A stretch of DNA of 64,000 bases. Origin: Porites lobata (Eukaryota; Cnidaria; Anthozoa; Scleractinia; Poritidae). Positions within the stretch are counted from its first letter, which is position 1. The number at the start of each line of letters is the position of its first letter. This document shows, one piece after another, positions 50,883 through 62,570 of this stretch. The stretch spans positions 1,627,987-1,691,986 of the forward strand of contig CALNXK010000128.1 in the NCBI GenBank assembly GCA_942486035.1, written 5' to 3'. Below the pieces are notes generated by a model. It did not search any database. It saw only the letters and a list, made by a program, of their open reading frames with translations, and was not told the origin of the DNA. The translations under genes and the position numbers were made by a program.

Positions 50883-53800
50883 ATGGAGTTGTTTCGTTGC
50901 GTTTTTATAGTAAGTGTGTAGCAGATATATATTTTTTTTCTTCGGTTGACATTTTTTTTAGTTAGGTAAACTTTGAAATTGCTTAAACTAAACGGTTTCG
51001 GTTGTATCCAATTTCTCGGTTGATTTTACCCTTGTTTTTAGCTGCTTTATTATTGCTTACTGAGGATAATTGCTTTTAAAGGATAACTTTTGCTGTTATT
51101 CATGATGGGTAATTCGGAACAGATACTTTTGGAAAACTCTCTACGGATAAAATATACGTTTTAATGTCCTTTCTGTATTCGCAGTCCCTTGTGGCTTTCT
51201 TGTCTGCTTTGAAGGTCCAATCCATGAAAAGGTCCAATCCACCAAAAGTTGCTATAAGTTACGAAGGTCCCTGCAGACAAATGGGCGACCGCTATTTGTG
51301 GATACACTGCTCTGCGACCAAGACCCCGCTTAATGATAAAGGACAATGTGATGCTAGAGCCGATGGTCAAACTAAAGGTGAGTCAAAAGTGAAAACTATT
51401 TAGAAATAAATCTAATTAGTCTCAGTTCAGCCAAGGAGCAAAGCAATCAAGAGATTAAAGTGAGTATAATTGAGTATATGCGTTCCAGTACAAAAGTGAT
51501 AACACAGTGAATATGAAGGTACTTAATATAAAAGTTATTTCGCGCTTTATAACATCCGACAACTAGCAAGAAGGAATAATATACAACCTAGGCAGAAATA
51601 TGGAACAATGACCAAGAGTATGGAGAATTGTAAATAAGGGGAAAATGGTAAGCCCAGAGAACGAAACAGCGGGGGTACTCAACAAAGCTTGTGACAATGT
51701 GATGCTAGAGCCAATAGTCCAACTAAAGGTGAGTCAAAAGTGAAAACTATTTAGAAATAAATCTAATTAGTGTTAGTTCAGCGAAGGAGCAAAGCAATCA
51801 AGAGATTAGTATAATTGAGTATATGCGTTCCAGTACAAAAGTGATAACACAGTGAATATGGAAATTTTTCATTTATATTTCAAATTTCAATTTTTAAAAA
51901 AAAATGTTATAAAAATAGCTAACGAGCTAATGGAGGCTAGTAACAAAAAGTAAAAAGAAAAGAATTTTGTTCGTAAAAATCACGTCATGACAAGTTGCTA
52001 TAAGTAATAAAGTTACACTGTAGGTATTCATAAGTTAATTTTGAAATTATTTAAACTAAAAATACTTTTTTAGGATAACAAGAAGGTAAAAGAAAATCTT
52101 TAAACGAAATGGTGAGAACAAGGTTACAAGGTTTAAATATCTCTCTTATGATCGATAATTACGTTAATTTAAATTGATTTACTTTTCGAAGAATGGTGGA
52201 TGGGTCAAGATATGCGTGTTTGGTCTTTAGATCTTAATGAGCGACCTTTGTACTTGATTTTAGAAATTATTAGTGATATTAAAGTTAATTTAGATGTTTT
52301 GGTAAGGCATTTTACGCTTTAGCTGTGTAGTATATGTTTTGAATTGGTGCATGAGATTAGAGGTTGATATAGCATAGAGGAAACTTAAAGGCGGATTGCT
52401 TTTGATAAACCTAGGGATAGCATAATCATTTTTTGTAGATAAAAAATGTATCACCAATAATACAATCGTGCTGGTAGCCTGATATGTTAAATTATAACGT
52501 AGCCTTGTGGCAGACGTTCTCGTTTACTTTGTTGTTTCGAAAAGGAAATATAAAACGTCTATCTGTACTCAAGCCAAAATGGGGGTGGAGTTGGCAGGGA
52601 AACACAACGGCAAATGAGATTGCGATGGCGCTTTCCGGTTGCCGGTCTGCCATCTGTCAATTCGGTGCTAAGATTTGCGCGCCAATTCGTCGCTCTCTCC
52701 ATGTCGTCACGATCTCAGTCATGCGCAGCAGAAAAAAGAGAGAAGGAACTTGTTTGATCAAGTGTCTGTCCACACGTATCGTGATAGTTCTGAAAACTGA
52801 AAGTTCTTTTTCTCCGTTTAAGGCATTCCGTCACCAAAAATGCAGGTTTTCGAAAAACGGTCCACAGAGTGGAGTTTTTTCTTCAAACGCCAGCTTATTA
52901 GAGACCTTAGTGAGTTTACGCAATAGGACGGCAGGAAGAAGAGGCTGCAAAATGCTCGTGTGTGATAAACGTGGAAGGGCTATTACTTACGTGTTTTGTC
53001 ATGATCTTCAGTTTAAAGGAAAGTGAAGTTTGGCGAAAAGTTATTTAAAAACAAAATTATTGTTACGCTTGTCTCACAAGGTTTGCGGTCTTCTTACCTC
53101 TCCCGTCCTGTTGTGTAAGTTCTCTCTTAAGATACGAGGACGGCGACGGCAGGTAAAACGTCGCTTTAAAAGTGAATTCGCGGTTTTTCAATCTCCATCG
53201 AGGTTATTTCGTCGTTGCTTGTTTAAGGTGCATGACGTTACACGAGACGATTCGCAACGACGATTTTTAGCGCAACACAGGGTTCAAATGCTGGAACAAC
53301 GCTGCAGCCTTTCGAAACGACGTCGCAACAATGTTTTAACGCTGTACCTGTTGCGCTAAAAATCGTAGTTGCAAATATTCCCGTGTAACATCACCTTTAC
53401 GTCCTCTATAAAACATGAAATCAGGCTTTTTTCACGTCGTAGTCGTGGAAAAACGGCAAAGAACTGTACAAAAAGGTGTGATACACGTGCAATGTTGTTG
53501 TTTTGCTTTTTAAACCTATCGCTCTTATGACGTTCTCGTTGTCGTCACTGTCGTATGATCTTAAGGTCCCCATTGTTTTTATGACATGGTGCTATCATAC
53601 ACCATCCAGCATAAAAGAACGAGTGCATTCCCTCTTGTCATGTAGTGTATCCACTGTAAAGGAGAGTATCGTGTTTCCATCGTTTCATATTTTCGCTTGT
53701 TTGGACGGGCAAAGAAGGACTAGAATGTTCTATCTGTGGATGCGTATTAAAAAAGGGGGGAATCTCTGGTTAGGTGTGGAGGGGGCTAATTATAAATTAT

Positions 53801-56800
53801 GCATTAATTGGTATGGTTTATTTTACGTATTTTAGCAACAGATTGCTAAGGCCCAGTTCAGACGTCGTGCTTCTGCCGTGCCGAACTTAATTGTAATTTC
53901 GTTCGACAGTAGCACGGCGGGAAAACAACTTTGATTCAGACGTCGTGCCAGAGTCGAACCAAATTCAGGATTTACTGATGCCTCGTACCAATGCAATCTC
54001 GCCAAAATACGTTAATATAATTTATGAATTTTGTTTAGCGCGGCAGAAGCACGACGTTTGAATCGCTGCCGTGCCAGAGCCGTGTAGCACGGCAGCGCTT
54101 GTCGAACTTAATTGCTTGCCGAAATTAATTCAAAAGTTTGATTCAGACGCCGGGCTTCTGCCGTGCTTCTGTCGAACTTAATTCCTGAATTTAGTTCGGC
54201 ACGGCAGAAGCACGACGTCTGAACTGGGCCTAACATATCCAAAAAATATATGTGTCTAATTTTTTTATTGCTAACGGTTTGCGATGAAGACCGCTTAGGA
54301 TTGTTTTCTTTAGTTACTGCGTACATTTTTTGTAATTAATTACTAACTGTAAAGCTTTATCACCGCCACATTAATTTAAACATTTCTTTTGCAGAAAAAG
54401 CCGAATCAAGATTTCAGCTTGTAAAAATAAATGGAACCGGAAATATAAAGTGTATTCAGTTTACCAATCGATCCTCTGGTGAAAAGTATGCGCTCAAGGT
54501 GGTGAATCAAAGTAGAGTAGTGTTTGAGGTGTGTTGACATCACAATCATATGCAGCGTACTAACATACACTTAAACCTTCATCCAGGGGATACTAAAAAA
54601 ATATTATATATAGGGGGAGGCTCCGCTCCCTAGCCCAACCCCTTTTACATACCATTTTTGAGGGAAAAGATACCCCTTTCACATACCTAGTTTAGAACTT
54701 TGCTTCCCTTTTAACTGCTGTAAATGCACCGTCTTTATAATATATGAAACAATCACAAAACCAGAACGTTTTCCTGACTTTTTTCACAGTCACTAAAAGC
54801 ATCTTTTAGCCGTTTAGGCCTTTTTACCGCCCGTAACTACACATTTACCTAGCCTTTTAGCCATTTATCTAAAGCCTGAAAAAACTATTAATTTTATTAG
54901 AACCATTTATTATTTAAACACTAATGAAATACCAAGTGAGCTTTCGCGCGAAAACTTGATATCTTCACATGTGAAAATAACATGTTATCTTCACATGTGA
55001 AAATATGACCTTTGTTATGGCTACATAATAAATCGCGCCTTTCACACCAAAAAACTATGAAAGTGAAATGGTTTGGTATTTCATTGGTGTTTAAATAATA
55101 AATAAAACATTACATGGCCCCTTGGAGATACGAAATTTCTCTTCTCGTGTATTTGAACACCCGAAGAGAAATTTCGTATCTCCGCGCGGCCATGTAATAT
55201 CCTCTGTTTATAATATATTGCAGATATTGGGTGTCTTTGACAATGACAGAGTCTGAGTGTGCTCTTTCCCCTAGACCAGACAAACATGTCAGAGACCACT
55301 GGAAGTAATTCAAGAGAAAATAGAAACACATTGCTGGATAGAAACAAAATTTCCAACCTAACCGAGGCGTTCCATTACTAAACGTTTTGACTGAAACTTT
55401 GATGTTGATTATTTCTCGATCAGTCATGTAGAACTGGACACGAAAATGTTTGAAAAATGAATGGCAACTTTCAGTCGGACCGGACCGATTAGTCAAAGAT
55501 GTCCTACTTTTTCCGGAACATTTCCACCTTCGCAAAGCGTTCCATTTATATTTAGACCAAGATTTCCGGAAGGTTTTGCATAATGGGAACCACTCTGAGA
55601 CCAAAAACCAGGGTATTCAGTAGTCAACGGTGCGGGGTTTCGTGAATGGTTGGCTGAGTTGGTAGTGTACCAAACTGCTGAGCGAGAGGTGGCGGGTTCG
55701 AAACCTGAATAGACTGCCAACTGGGGTCTAAACAAACGGCTAGATTGCAGAATACCCGGCCCACTAAATATCTGACTAAAAAAAACGGCTCCCGCAGCCC
55801 CCCAAGTCGTCCGATTTGCAAAAGAAATTCTTACATCGACTGTGGGCGTGCGCGAGTGCGGGAGTACTAGTATACCTTGTTCTATAAGCATACTAGTTAC
55901 TTGAAATCGACTGCGAGAGTACGGGACTGTGGGAGCACCAGTTAGCGACTGCGCACAGGAGTGCTTGACTGCGGGAGCACCGTCTAGTATACCTCGTTCT
56001 ATAAGCACACTAATTACTTGAAATCGACTGCTGGAGAACGGGACTGCAGTAGCACTAGTTGTATACCCACTTAATATTTTCTTTTTAGCGACTCTGGGAT
56101 TGCTGGACTGTCGCAGGAGCACTTGTTTTACTCACTTAGATTTAAGTATTCGGCATAATAGAAAATGACTGCGGGAGGAGTTTTACAAGTAAGACACTTA
56201 GTGGGCCGGGTATTCTGCAATCGCTAAATAAACACTGGTGAGATCATGCTGACTATAATTTAAAACTGGGAGTGGGACGGTGCAATAGTTCTTATAGTTC
56301 TTAAAATCAACAAAAATACAAGAAAAGGTCTAGCTGAGTCAATGTAAAAAGTGAGTGCCGTCCTCAAGTAAAAGAAAATTCTAGGCAATATTTGCTTCTG
56401 CGAACAGATATTTTACAGAAAACAGTCGTTGGGTGCCCCTGAAGAAAAGGTTACAGTCAAGCCAAGTCAAGCGTACCCCTCAAGATTAGATTAATGAATT
56501 TATTATTCGGAAGCCAGTGAATCCGTTGGTAGTTGTAGATTTCACATTCATCTCTACATTCTTGCATGCGTAATGAGTCTTGAATTCACACGCGACACTG
56601 ACGCGAGGCAGTTAGGAAATTTCTACCAGCTCAGTTTCTCTGAAATTGATGTAAATGTCTTCTAAGAAATTTCGTCCATTCAAAGATTTTCAATCTGACC
56701 AAATACAGAGAAGTTCCCGTAAAATATTTCACTGCTCATTACGCATGCAGGAATGCCGATTTGAATTTGACACTAGTTACGGGAACGACTAACGGATTCA

Positions 56801-57344
56801 AACTGAATCAGTTCATAATAGAATTTTGGGGGGTACGCTTGACCTGCCTTGACTGTAAGTAAGAGGTTTAAAAAAAAAAACAAATTGATCTAAACGGCCA
56901 AGACGTATCAATGGTCTGGTATTTATACACTGTGGTCAAGTATATTCGCCGAATGTATTTTAGTTTTGTGGAATTTACTACTAACAGTTATGAGAATAAA
57001 CGCCTCCTCGTAGGCTCCGAAAATTATTAGATCATTCACGGTATTACTGTTTTACATAATAATTTTGTTTACAGAAGCATCGATGTAACGGAATCAATGA
57101 CCCAGGGGAGTTCCAGTTTAAAGAGGAATGTTACAAAAGTCATGGACGTCTTTTAGTATACAAACCGTTCAAGAACCAATCCTTGTGTGTTAGCAAAGAC
57201 TGTGTTTCCCAGAAACTAACTCTTTATAAGTATAATATTACACAACATGGGACAAAAGACACCACCTGCGGAGGAAGTGACACAACACCATTCGATCGTC
57301 TTTGCGCATTCCGGCCAGAGTATTCACGGAAAACTGCTCAATGA
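50883..57344 (+). CDS. Secreted cysteine-containing protein, possible FGF/IL-1-like beta-trefoil, 207 aa (intact copy)
   Basis: Exons are 50883-50909, 51185-51377, 54395-54528 and 57075-57344 (phases 0, 1, 0; all GT/AG). The product begins with a hydrophobic signal peptide (MELFRCVFISLVAFLSALK). The mature part has ten cysteines, four of them within residues 122-161, and five N-glycosylation sequons (N86, N98, N111, N152, N172). So it is very likely secreted. No family is certain. By eye, residues 79-160 recall the FGF core: RFQLVKI, IKCIQF, KYALKVVN, EFQFKEECY and then a hydrophobic strand ending SLCVSKD, in the order of FGF strands with the C-x-F-x-E-like block. A beta-trefoil ligand is my best guess, unproven. 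Exons 2 and 3 differ sharply from the unit-1 paralog while introns are conserved. A 17-nt insertion in exon 2 repeats AAAGGTCCAATCC. A possible poly(A) signal ATTAAA is at 57563. Confidence 0.7.
51342..51860. repeat. Local duplication of the exon-2 end and donor, offset about 350 bp, unit 2 only
   Basis: The segment 51342-51515 (the last 36 nt of exon 2, its donor GTGAGT and the start of the intron) recurs at 51693-51860. The second copy keeps AACTAAAG|GTGAGTC, a duplicate donor at 51729, but has no matching acceptor before it. Confidence 0.85.
53123..53573. mobile_element. Family B MITE with nested palindrome, unit 2
   Basis: Partner of 36797-37240, with left CTTAAGATACGAGG and inverted right ATCTTAAGG. 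The nested arms start GCAACGACGATTTTTAGCGC (about 53253), with a few mismatches on the right arm. Confidence 0.7.
53850..54230. mobile_element. 381-bp MITE with TAA target duplication, unit 2 only
   Basis: The ends GGCCCAGTTCAGACGTCGTG and the exact inverse (to 54230) are flanked by TAA at 53847-53849 and 54231-54233. Unit 1 has a single, uninterrupted TAA at the matching site (about 37527). A 3-bp TAA duplication with GGCC-type ends is typical of PIF/Harbinger-mobilised MITEs. The interior repeats CACGGCAGAAGCACGACG themes. Confidence 0.9.
54911..55211. mobile_element. About 300-bp insertion with TTTAT target duplication, unit 2 only
   Basis: TTTAT at 54906-54910 recurs at 55207-55211, and unit 1 has the sequence uninterrupted (near 38163). 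The insert consists of two foldbacks. The first has CACTAATGAAATACCAA (54919 on) against TTGGTATTTCATTGGTG (about 55073-55089). The second has ACATGGCC / GGCCATGT outer arms and GATACGAAATTTCTCTTC / inverse inner arms (55110-55199). Confidence 0.75.
55647..55711 (+). mobile_element. tRNA-derived SINE head (unit 2)
   Basis: A box TGGCTGAGTTGG (55651-55662) and B box GGTTCGAAACC (55695-55705); equivalent of 38606-38670. Confidence 0.6.
55743..56222. mobile_element. Family E MITE, unit 2
   Basis: Partner of 38702-39181, nearly identical including the internal 117-bp repeats. Confidence 0.75.
56451..56858. mobile_element. Family C MITE in intron 3, unit 2
   Basis: Partner of 39410-39818, with TTACAGTCAAGCC at the left and its inverse ending 56858. 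Confidence 0.8.
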
Positions 57345-59477
57345 TAACTGTGTTGTTCACATTAAGTTTGCATCTGACTAAATTGATAAAGTATATCGTG
57401 TAAATTTTATTACACTTTGAATTTTCTATGAAATTGATATTTATGGTCGCTAAGCTCGCCCAAAGGTTTCCTTGAGCAAAGACTAGTATTTAAGGACATG
57501 ATAATCAATAGCTGTGTAACAATGTCAATAGTATTCAATTTTCTTTACATATTTTTAAAGAAATTAAAACTCATTGAACCCAACGTTTCAGTTGCTGAGA
57601 AAACTTTATTGGGACCGAAGAAGCTGTCGGGGGGCGGGGGTTAGTGGGATAGGAGTTAGAATGAAGCATTCTTAGTTCTCAAACCAAACTTTAAAGACTG
57701 GAAATCATTATGCAAGAAAATGATCTCTTTCGGTCTCAAACCAGTCTGATTGTAAAAGAGGGTCCTTAACAGTTGAAGTTCTCTAAACAGAGAAAAATTC
57801 CGCTCCCATTTTCAAAATTGTTCACCACTTTCACCAAAGTCAGGACTCTCGTAGAAAGCCTGTGAAAGCCCAGTTAACTCGGTAAATCTGTTTAACCCTA
57901 GAGCGTGTGGCTATAGGACCACACTTGCGAAAGGCATGAGGCTCAGAGATGTTTAAAATTGATAATTTATTTGATTCTATTTTCATTCATGTTGCAACGT
58001 CATCATTATAATCAGAGCTTTTCAGTAGTATTAACAAGCTTACAAGGGTTAAAATGCAGCATCACTTTCTTTCTACAAACACTAAAACTAGATGAATGTA
58101 GTATGCACACGTGCGACATATATGTGTGAAAACAAACTAGTAGTTATTGCTGGTAAGATAGATTACGTATTTCCTTTATCCTACTCCTGCTGAAATTCGC
58201 AGAATTTGTGTTATGTATAGCATAGTATCCTTTATATCTGATATAACTTGTTCACCTGGGGCGTTCTCAACAAAATTTTTAAGGGAAAGCTCCGCGCTGA
58301 GGTCTAACCCCTAACCCTTTAATATACCATTTATGACAAAAAAGGTACCTCTTTCAATACCTTCTATTAACAATTGGAAACCCCTTTCACTTATACCTTG
58401 TTTAGAACTTTGCATCCCATTTAACTGCTGTAAATGCAGTTTCCTTGAGTATAAATAATTTATCACAAAACAAGTTTTCTCTACTCATTCACTGCTCAAA
58501 TATGCATCTGTAAGCCCTTTTGGGCCTTTGTACAGCCGAAATGACAGATTTCTTTACCCTTTCATATGCTTCAACTATTAATCCCTGCCCTTTTATATAC
58601 TTGACGCCTAAAATAGATACTCCTTTCGAGCGAAGCCTCCCCGTATAAGCCATTATAGGGAGCACTCCCGGGCTTGGTCATCGCAAGAATGGACTGATTG
58701 ATGATACTATGGGGGCCGGTTACCATTAAGTGTTTATAATACGAATAGATAGGTTGATTCATAAATAGATGGTGACTTTATTTAGTGAGGGTAGCACATA
58801 ACAGTATTAAAAACTGATAATCCAGGGGCCCTCGAATTCGAATGAAAATTTTGTCTGCACCAACGTCGTAAGCCTATATCATTCCACTATTTTATAATCT
58901 CACTACAGAAAAACCGAGATCAGACTTATTCGCCTAGTCCCTAGTGGAAAAACCAAAAGGCACAATTCTGCTTGCAACTTACAGGAACTCGACCTAAATG
59001 AACGCAGCTTATTGCTAAGTCAGTGGTATAGGCCACGAGAAAAGGTCTCCATCTGGCATCTTCTGATCAAATGCCGGAAGTCCGTCAAAGGGTAAATGAT
59101 CACACTCTTTCAAGAAGTTTTTTGATTTTAATTACATTTTGGAAAGTCAAAAATAGCTTGTTGCAATGTAAGAAATAGCTTGACGGTGCCGTTAATTCAA
59201 TGTGTTGATCACCAGTTGGTATCGGCAGCAAGAAGTGGTAATAAACTGAAATCCGGCTGCATTATCGCAAAGTGATACTTGTCAAAACAAATCTCATTAT
59301 TTCTAAACTTGTTTGTCGTCGAAGTACTTACAAACACCCCCGAAGACCACCCGAAAGTATTGAAAAGTGCTTATTGATGCATTACGTGTCGTTTTTTCTT
59401 TAAGCCGAATCCACGGGGGGTGATAAAGGAACCTGATCATGAAAACGTCTTGCTGCGTAAGCGTCGTTATTCTTCAT
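57345..59477. other. Non-coding region after the unit-2 secreted-protein gene
   Basis: Nearly identical to 40306-42426, with a few small indels (for example near 57705-57750). No gene is seen. Confidence 0.6.
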
Positions 59478-60546
59478 CTAAGCCAACTGGGGCATCCCTC
59501 TTGGTATGAAGGACCTTTTCAAGGAACCTTGGCCACAACTCCTATGAAGACACTCCAGAGCACAGATATCAGCGCAAATCTTCGGGTATCCACTTAAAGA
59601 AATGTCATTCATCTTCGGCCTTTGTCCAATGCGCTTAACCAATGTAGGATGAAGGCCACAGCAGCGCCTAGGACAGACGCGTGCCCATTTCTTAAAACGG
59701 ATTGGAAGACTCAAAGCATTTGTGGCAGGCATAATTAATATCACAGGGGTATCCAATGATGGCTTCCCTCCTAAATACATTGAAAACACTTTTTAGGCTA
59801 TCCAAAGTACGTTTAGACCTCTAGAAATGCATTCTAAATTTGTACCTGTTCGGTCATCCTAGGGGAACTTGAGTCTTTTTGAAATTACAAGGGCTTCAAT
59901 ATCATTATTCCGAAAACTTTAGATGCAATTTGATGAAATTAATGCGAAAGTGAGAATTCTTCTGATTCCTCTGCATCACATTTTTGAATCCAAAAATGTT
60001 TGGTTTCCTTTTTTGTATGAATTGAATAGCCAGAGTATCCTGGGAGGTAAACTGTGAAAAATGAAACTCCAGAAAATCGTAGGAGATTTATTATATATTA
60101 AGTTTTGAAAATTGTACATGAATGGAACGGTGACCTACAAATTTTTAGCGGTCCTCAAGTAACAGAAAATTCGAGGTAGTCTTTGCTTCTCCAAACAGAT
60201 ATTTTACAAAAAAGAGTCGTTGGGTGCTCCTGATATCAGTTTCGGAACTGTTGCAATCTCACTGAGTAAAGCAAATGGTTGCATTAAGAAAGTTTATTAT
60301 GGACGACACAGAGGCTATGGAACTTTCTTGAGCATGCCTTTTCAAAATAGTAAGCTGCGTTTCAAGAAGTTCCCTGTTTATATCTGAACCATAAAAGTTG
60401 CAGACTGATAATAGCCAGTCATTTGAGAAATCGTCCCCTGAAGCTGTCTTGGGAAGCAAGTTTTCAAGATTCGTAGAGATTTTATGCCCTGTCGTTCGTT
60501 GATCAAATCTAGACTTGATCCCAGGGCTATCGGTCCAAGGCTTCAA
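59478..60546 (-). pseudogene. hAT-family (ZMYM1-type) transposase fragment, unit 2
   Basis: Partner of 42427-43495. The upstream frame (60546-60259) is identical in protein to unit 1. The downstream frame (59789-59478) differs by one residue (GMPQ against GTPQ). The two share the same decay, so the damage predates the duplication. Confidence 0.65.
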
Positions 60547-61078
60547 AATATATACGTCTGTAATTAAGATAGAGGAAGATGTGTAAATAAAATGAAAAAT
60601 GAAGTAAAAAACCGGTATATAGGAAACTGCATGTTAAGAACATCCAGGCTGAAATTTGCCCAAACAGGCACCTTCTATAGAAAAACAACTTTCAGTCTTT
60701 TCTACTGATGAACCATTTCAGTTTGTTGCTGAACATTTATATTTCGAACTTAATAGTCACTGGAGTGTTATTCTAAGTTGTTTATATCTTGCATTTGAAT
60801 AGTTGATTGCCTTGATTCTCCGAACAGACCCTTTTCAGTCGGTCTGGTCGAGGCTTGACTGACGATCGGACGCCAGAGCCGAGCTCGAAGCGTGCTCGTT
60901 ACTTGCTCGTAACATTCCGGAACATGCTTTCACGCTCGGTCATCCCTAGGAACTGCTAGTTGAGTATTTCTTCGCGAGACTTTTTTGGCGGATCTTGAAA
61001 AAAAAAATCGTAAAGTTTAGAATTGGCGAAAATTATTTAGCAAGAAGATTCTCTTTTATTTGTTTGGTTACCTTTCAG

Positions 61079-61231
61079 TACCTCGTGTATGACACACAGA
61101 TCATGATGGGAGGGGGGAAAATGTACGCTATTTCCCCAGAAGAGTACATCTTTGCCGCGCTGAACCTCTACCTGGATATCGTCAACTTGTTCTTGTACAT
61201 CCTCCAGTTAATTTCAGCTGCAAGAGACTAA
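61079..61231 (+). CDS. Duplicated TMBIM4 terminal exon (unit 3)
   Basis: Identical to the native exon except one base near the end (AAC to GAC, last residue N to D). The acceptor CCTTTCAG and stop codon are kept. It could be an alternative last exon lying 33 kb from the native one, or an inactive copy. Confidence 0.55.
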   Translation, partial: YLVYDTQIMMGGGKMYAISPEEYIFAALNLYLDIVNLFLYILQLISAARD

Positions 61232-62570
61232 AGTACTCTACGTATTAAAGGGTGTAGAACAATCTGAGGGAGCGTAGATAGTCCGCGCTTAAAAATAAAA
61301 GGATCTGTTGCAGCCCCAAAGTGTCAATTCAGCCCTGCAGGACAAAGTCCTATTCAGCCTCTCTTGGAAGTATTCGAGCACAATTTAGAATGAAACAGCC
61401 CCATCAAAAGCTTATTCCAGCCCTCACGGGGACTCATTTCAAGCCTTGTGTCGAAGTAAGCCCTAGGTAATTGGAATGTATTAACCCTGATTAAGGAAGC
61501 CACATCAGAAGCCAAAAAAGAGGACTTTATTTTACTCACCAAAACTTCTCAAGTTTTAGGGCTGAAACAGATCTCTCTGATTTACAGTGATAAATGACTA
61601 AGAACTGCCTAACTGCCCATATATTACAGAAGTCAAGTGTTTTTCTTAAAGAAACTTTTTTTTCTACATAAAATGCTTTGATCCCTCTCTCTTTCCCCTA
61701 GAGCAATATTAAGAAGCATATTATAAATGCCGAACATTTGAATGAATGGCAGAATAAGTAAGAATAAATAAGACAACAATGTAGTGTCGCAAATGAGACG
61801 TGCGAGTTTCAAAGAAGTGGTCGCGTACTCTGATATTTCGCCCCCACCATTTACATGGAAAAACCAGTCGGTTCACGGTTGAGGCAAACAATGAGCAAAA
61901 TTCAGGTAATGAAGGATGGTAAATTCCATCGGGAACAGCGTTTGTCATTCGCTGAAATCAGTCCCATTTACCAAAAATGAACGAACGGATACTAAATCCT
62001 GAAACTGGAATCAAAGATGGCTCTGAAGAAATGAACCTGAACATGAACTTCCGTTCGGAACATTTTAAACCAGAAAAACAGGACTACCTTTTCAGATGTT
62101 CCTTTTTAGTTGGGACGACCTTAAAAGTCTTGATTCAATAACTTTCCAACCGGATTTTGCGAAAACTTATTTGTAGATGAATAAAAGTGATCTATACCTT
62201 TTAAGACTTTCCGCGTTTACTTTGGAATTTTTTTATGGGAGCGACCAGAACAGGTGTGCTCCACTTACTTTCTAACCGGATTTTCTGGAAACATTTTGTA
62301 AATAGTGTACAACGGTTAGGTGCCTTTTATACTGGAAGATCCCCTCTTGTAATAGGACACGTCTTCATTCTGTTCATTGTCCTCGTGTAAATGGCATAAA
62401 TATGTGTTATTTCAACGTATACGTTATCTTCATGCCGATTGATGGTCTTGTTTCTTGTACAAATATTGATCACCTCTTGACATTACGCTCGTCTTAAGGC
62501 TAATTCCTGCTTACTGTATCACGGGTACATATAAGGACATTTAAAAGAGTCACGAGATTAAGAAGAAGAA
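61232..62570. other. Non-coding sequence after the unit-3 TMBIM4 exon
   Basis: Follows 27738-29070 and 44177-45512 closely. No gene is seen. Confidence 0.6.

Larger units (their letters stand above)
51378..54394 (+). other. Intron 2 of the unit-2 secreted-protein gene
   Basis: Besides the duplicated donor region it holds the family B MITE with nested palindrome (53123-53573; palindrome arms near 53253 and ending 53372) and the TAA-flanked MITE at 53850-54230. The 180-codon frame at 52484-53026 is the partner of the repeat-borne frame in unit 1 and is not called a gene. Confidence 0.6.
43593..60642 (+). repeat. Segmental duplication, unit 2 (17.05 kb)
   Basis: It starts at the same CCAGGCTGAAATTT point as unit 1 and carries the same order: TMBIM4 exon-12 copy, secreted-protein gene, hAT fragment. 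Private changes include MITE insertions at 46289-46678, 53850-54230 and 54911-55211, and a local tandem duplication at 51342-51860. Confidence 0.9.
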
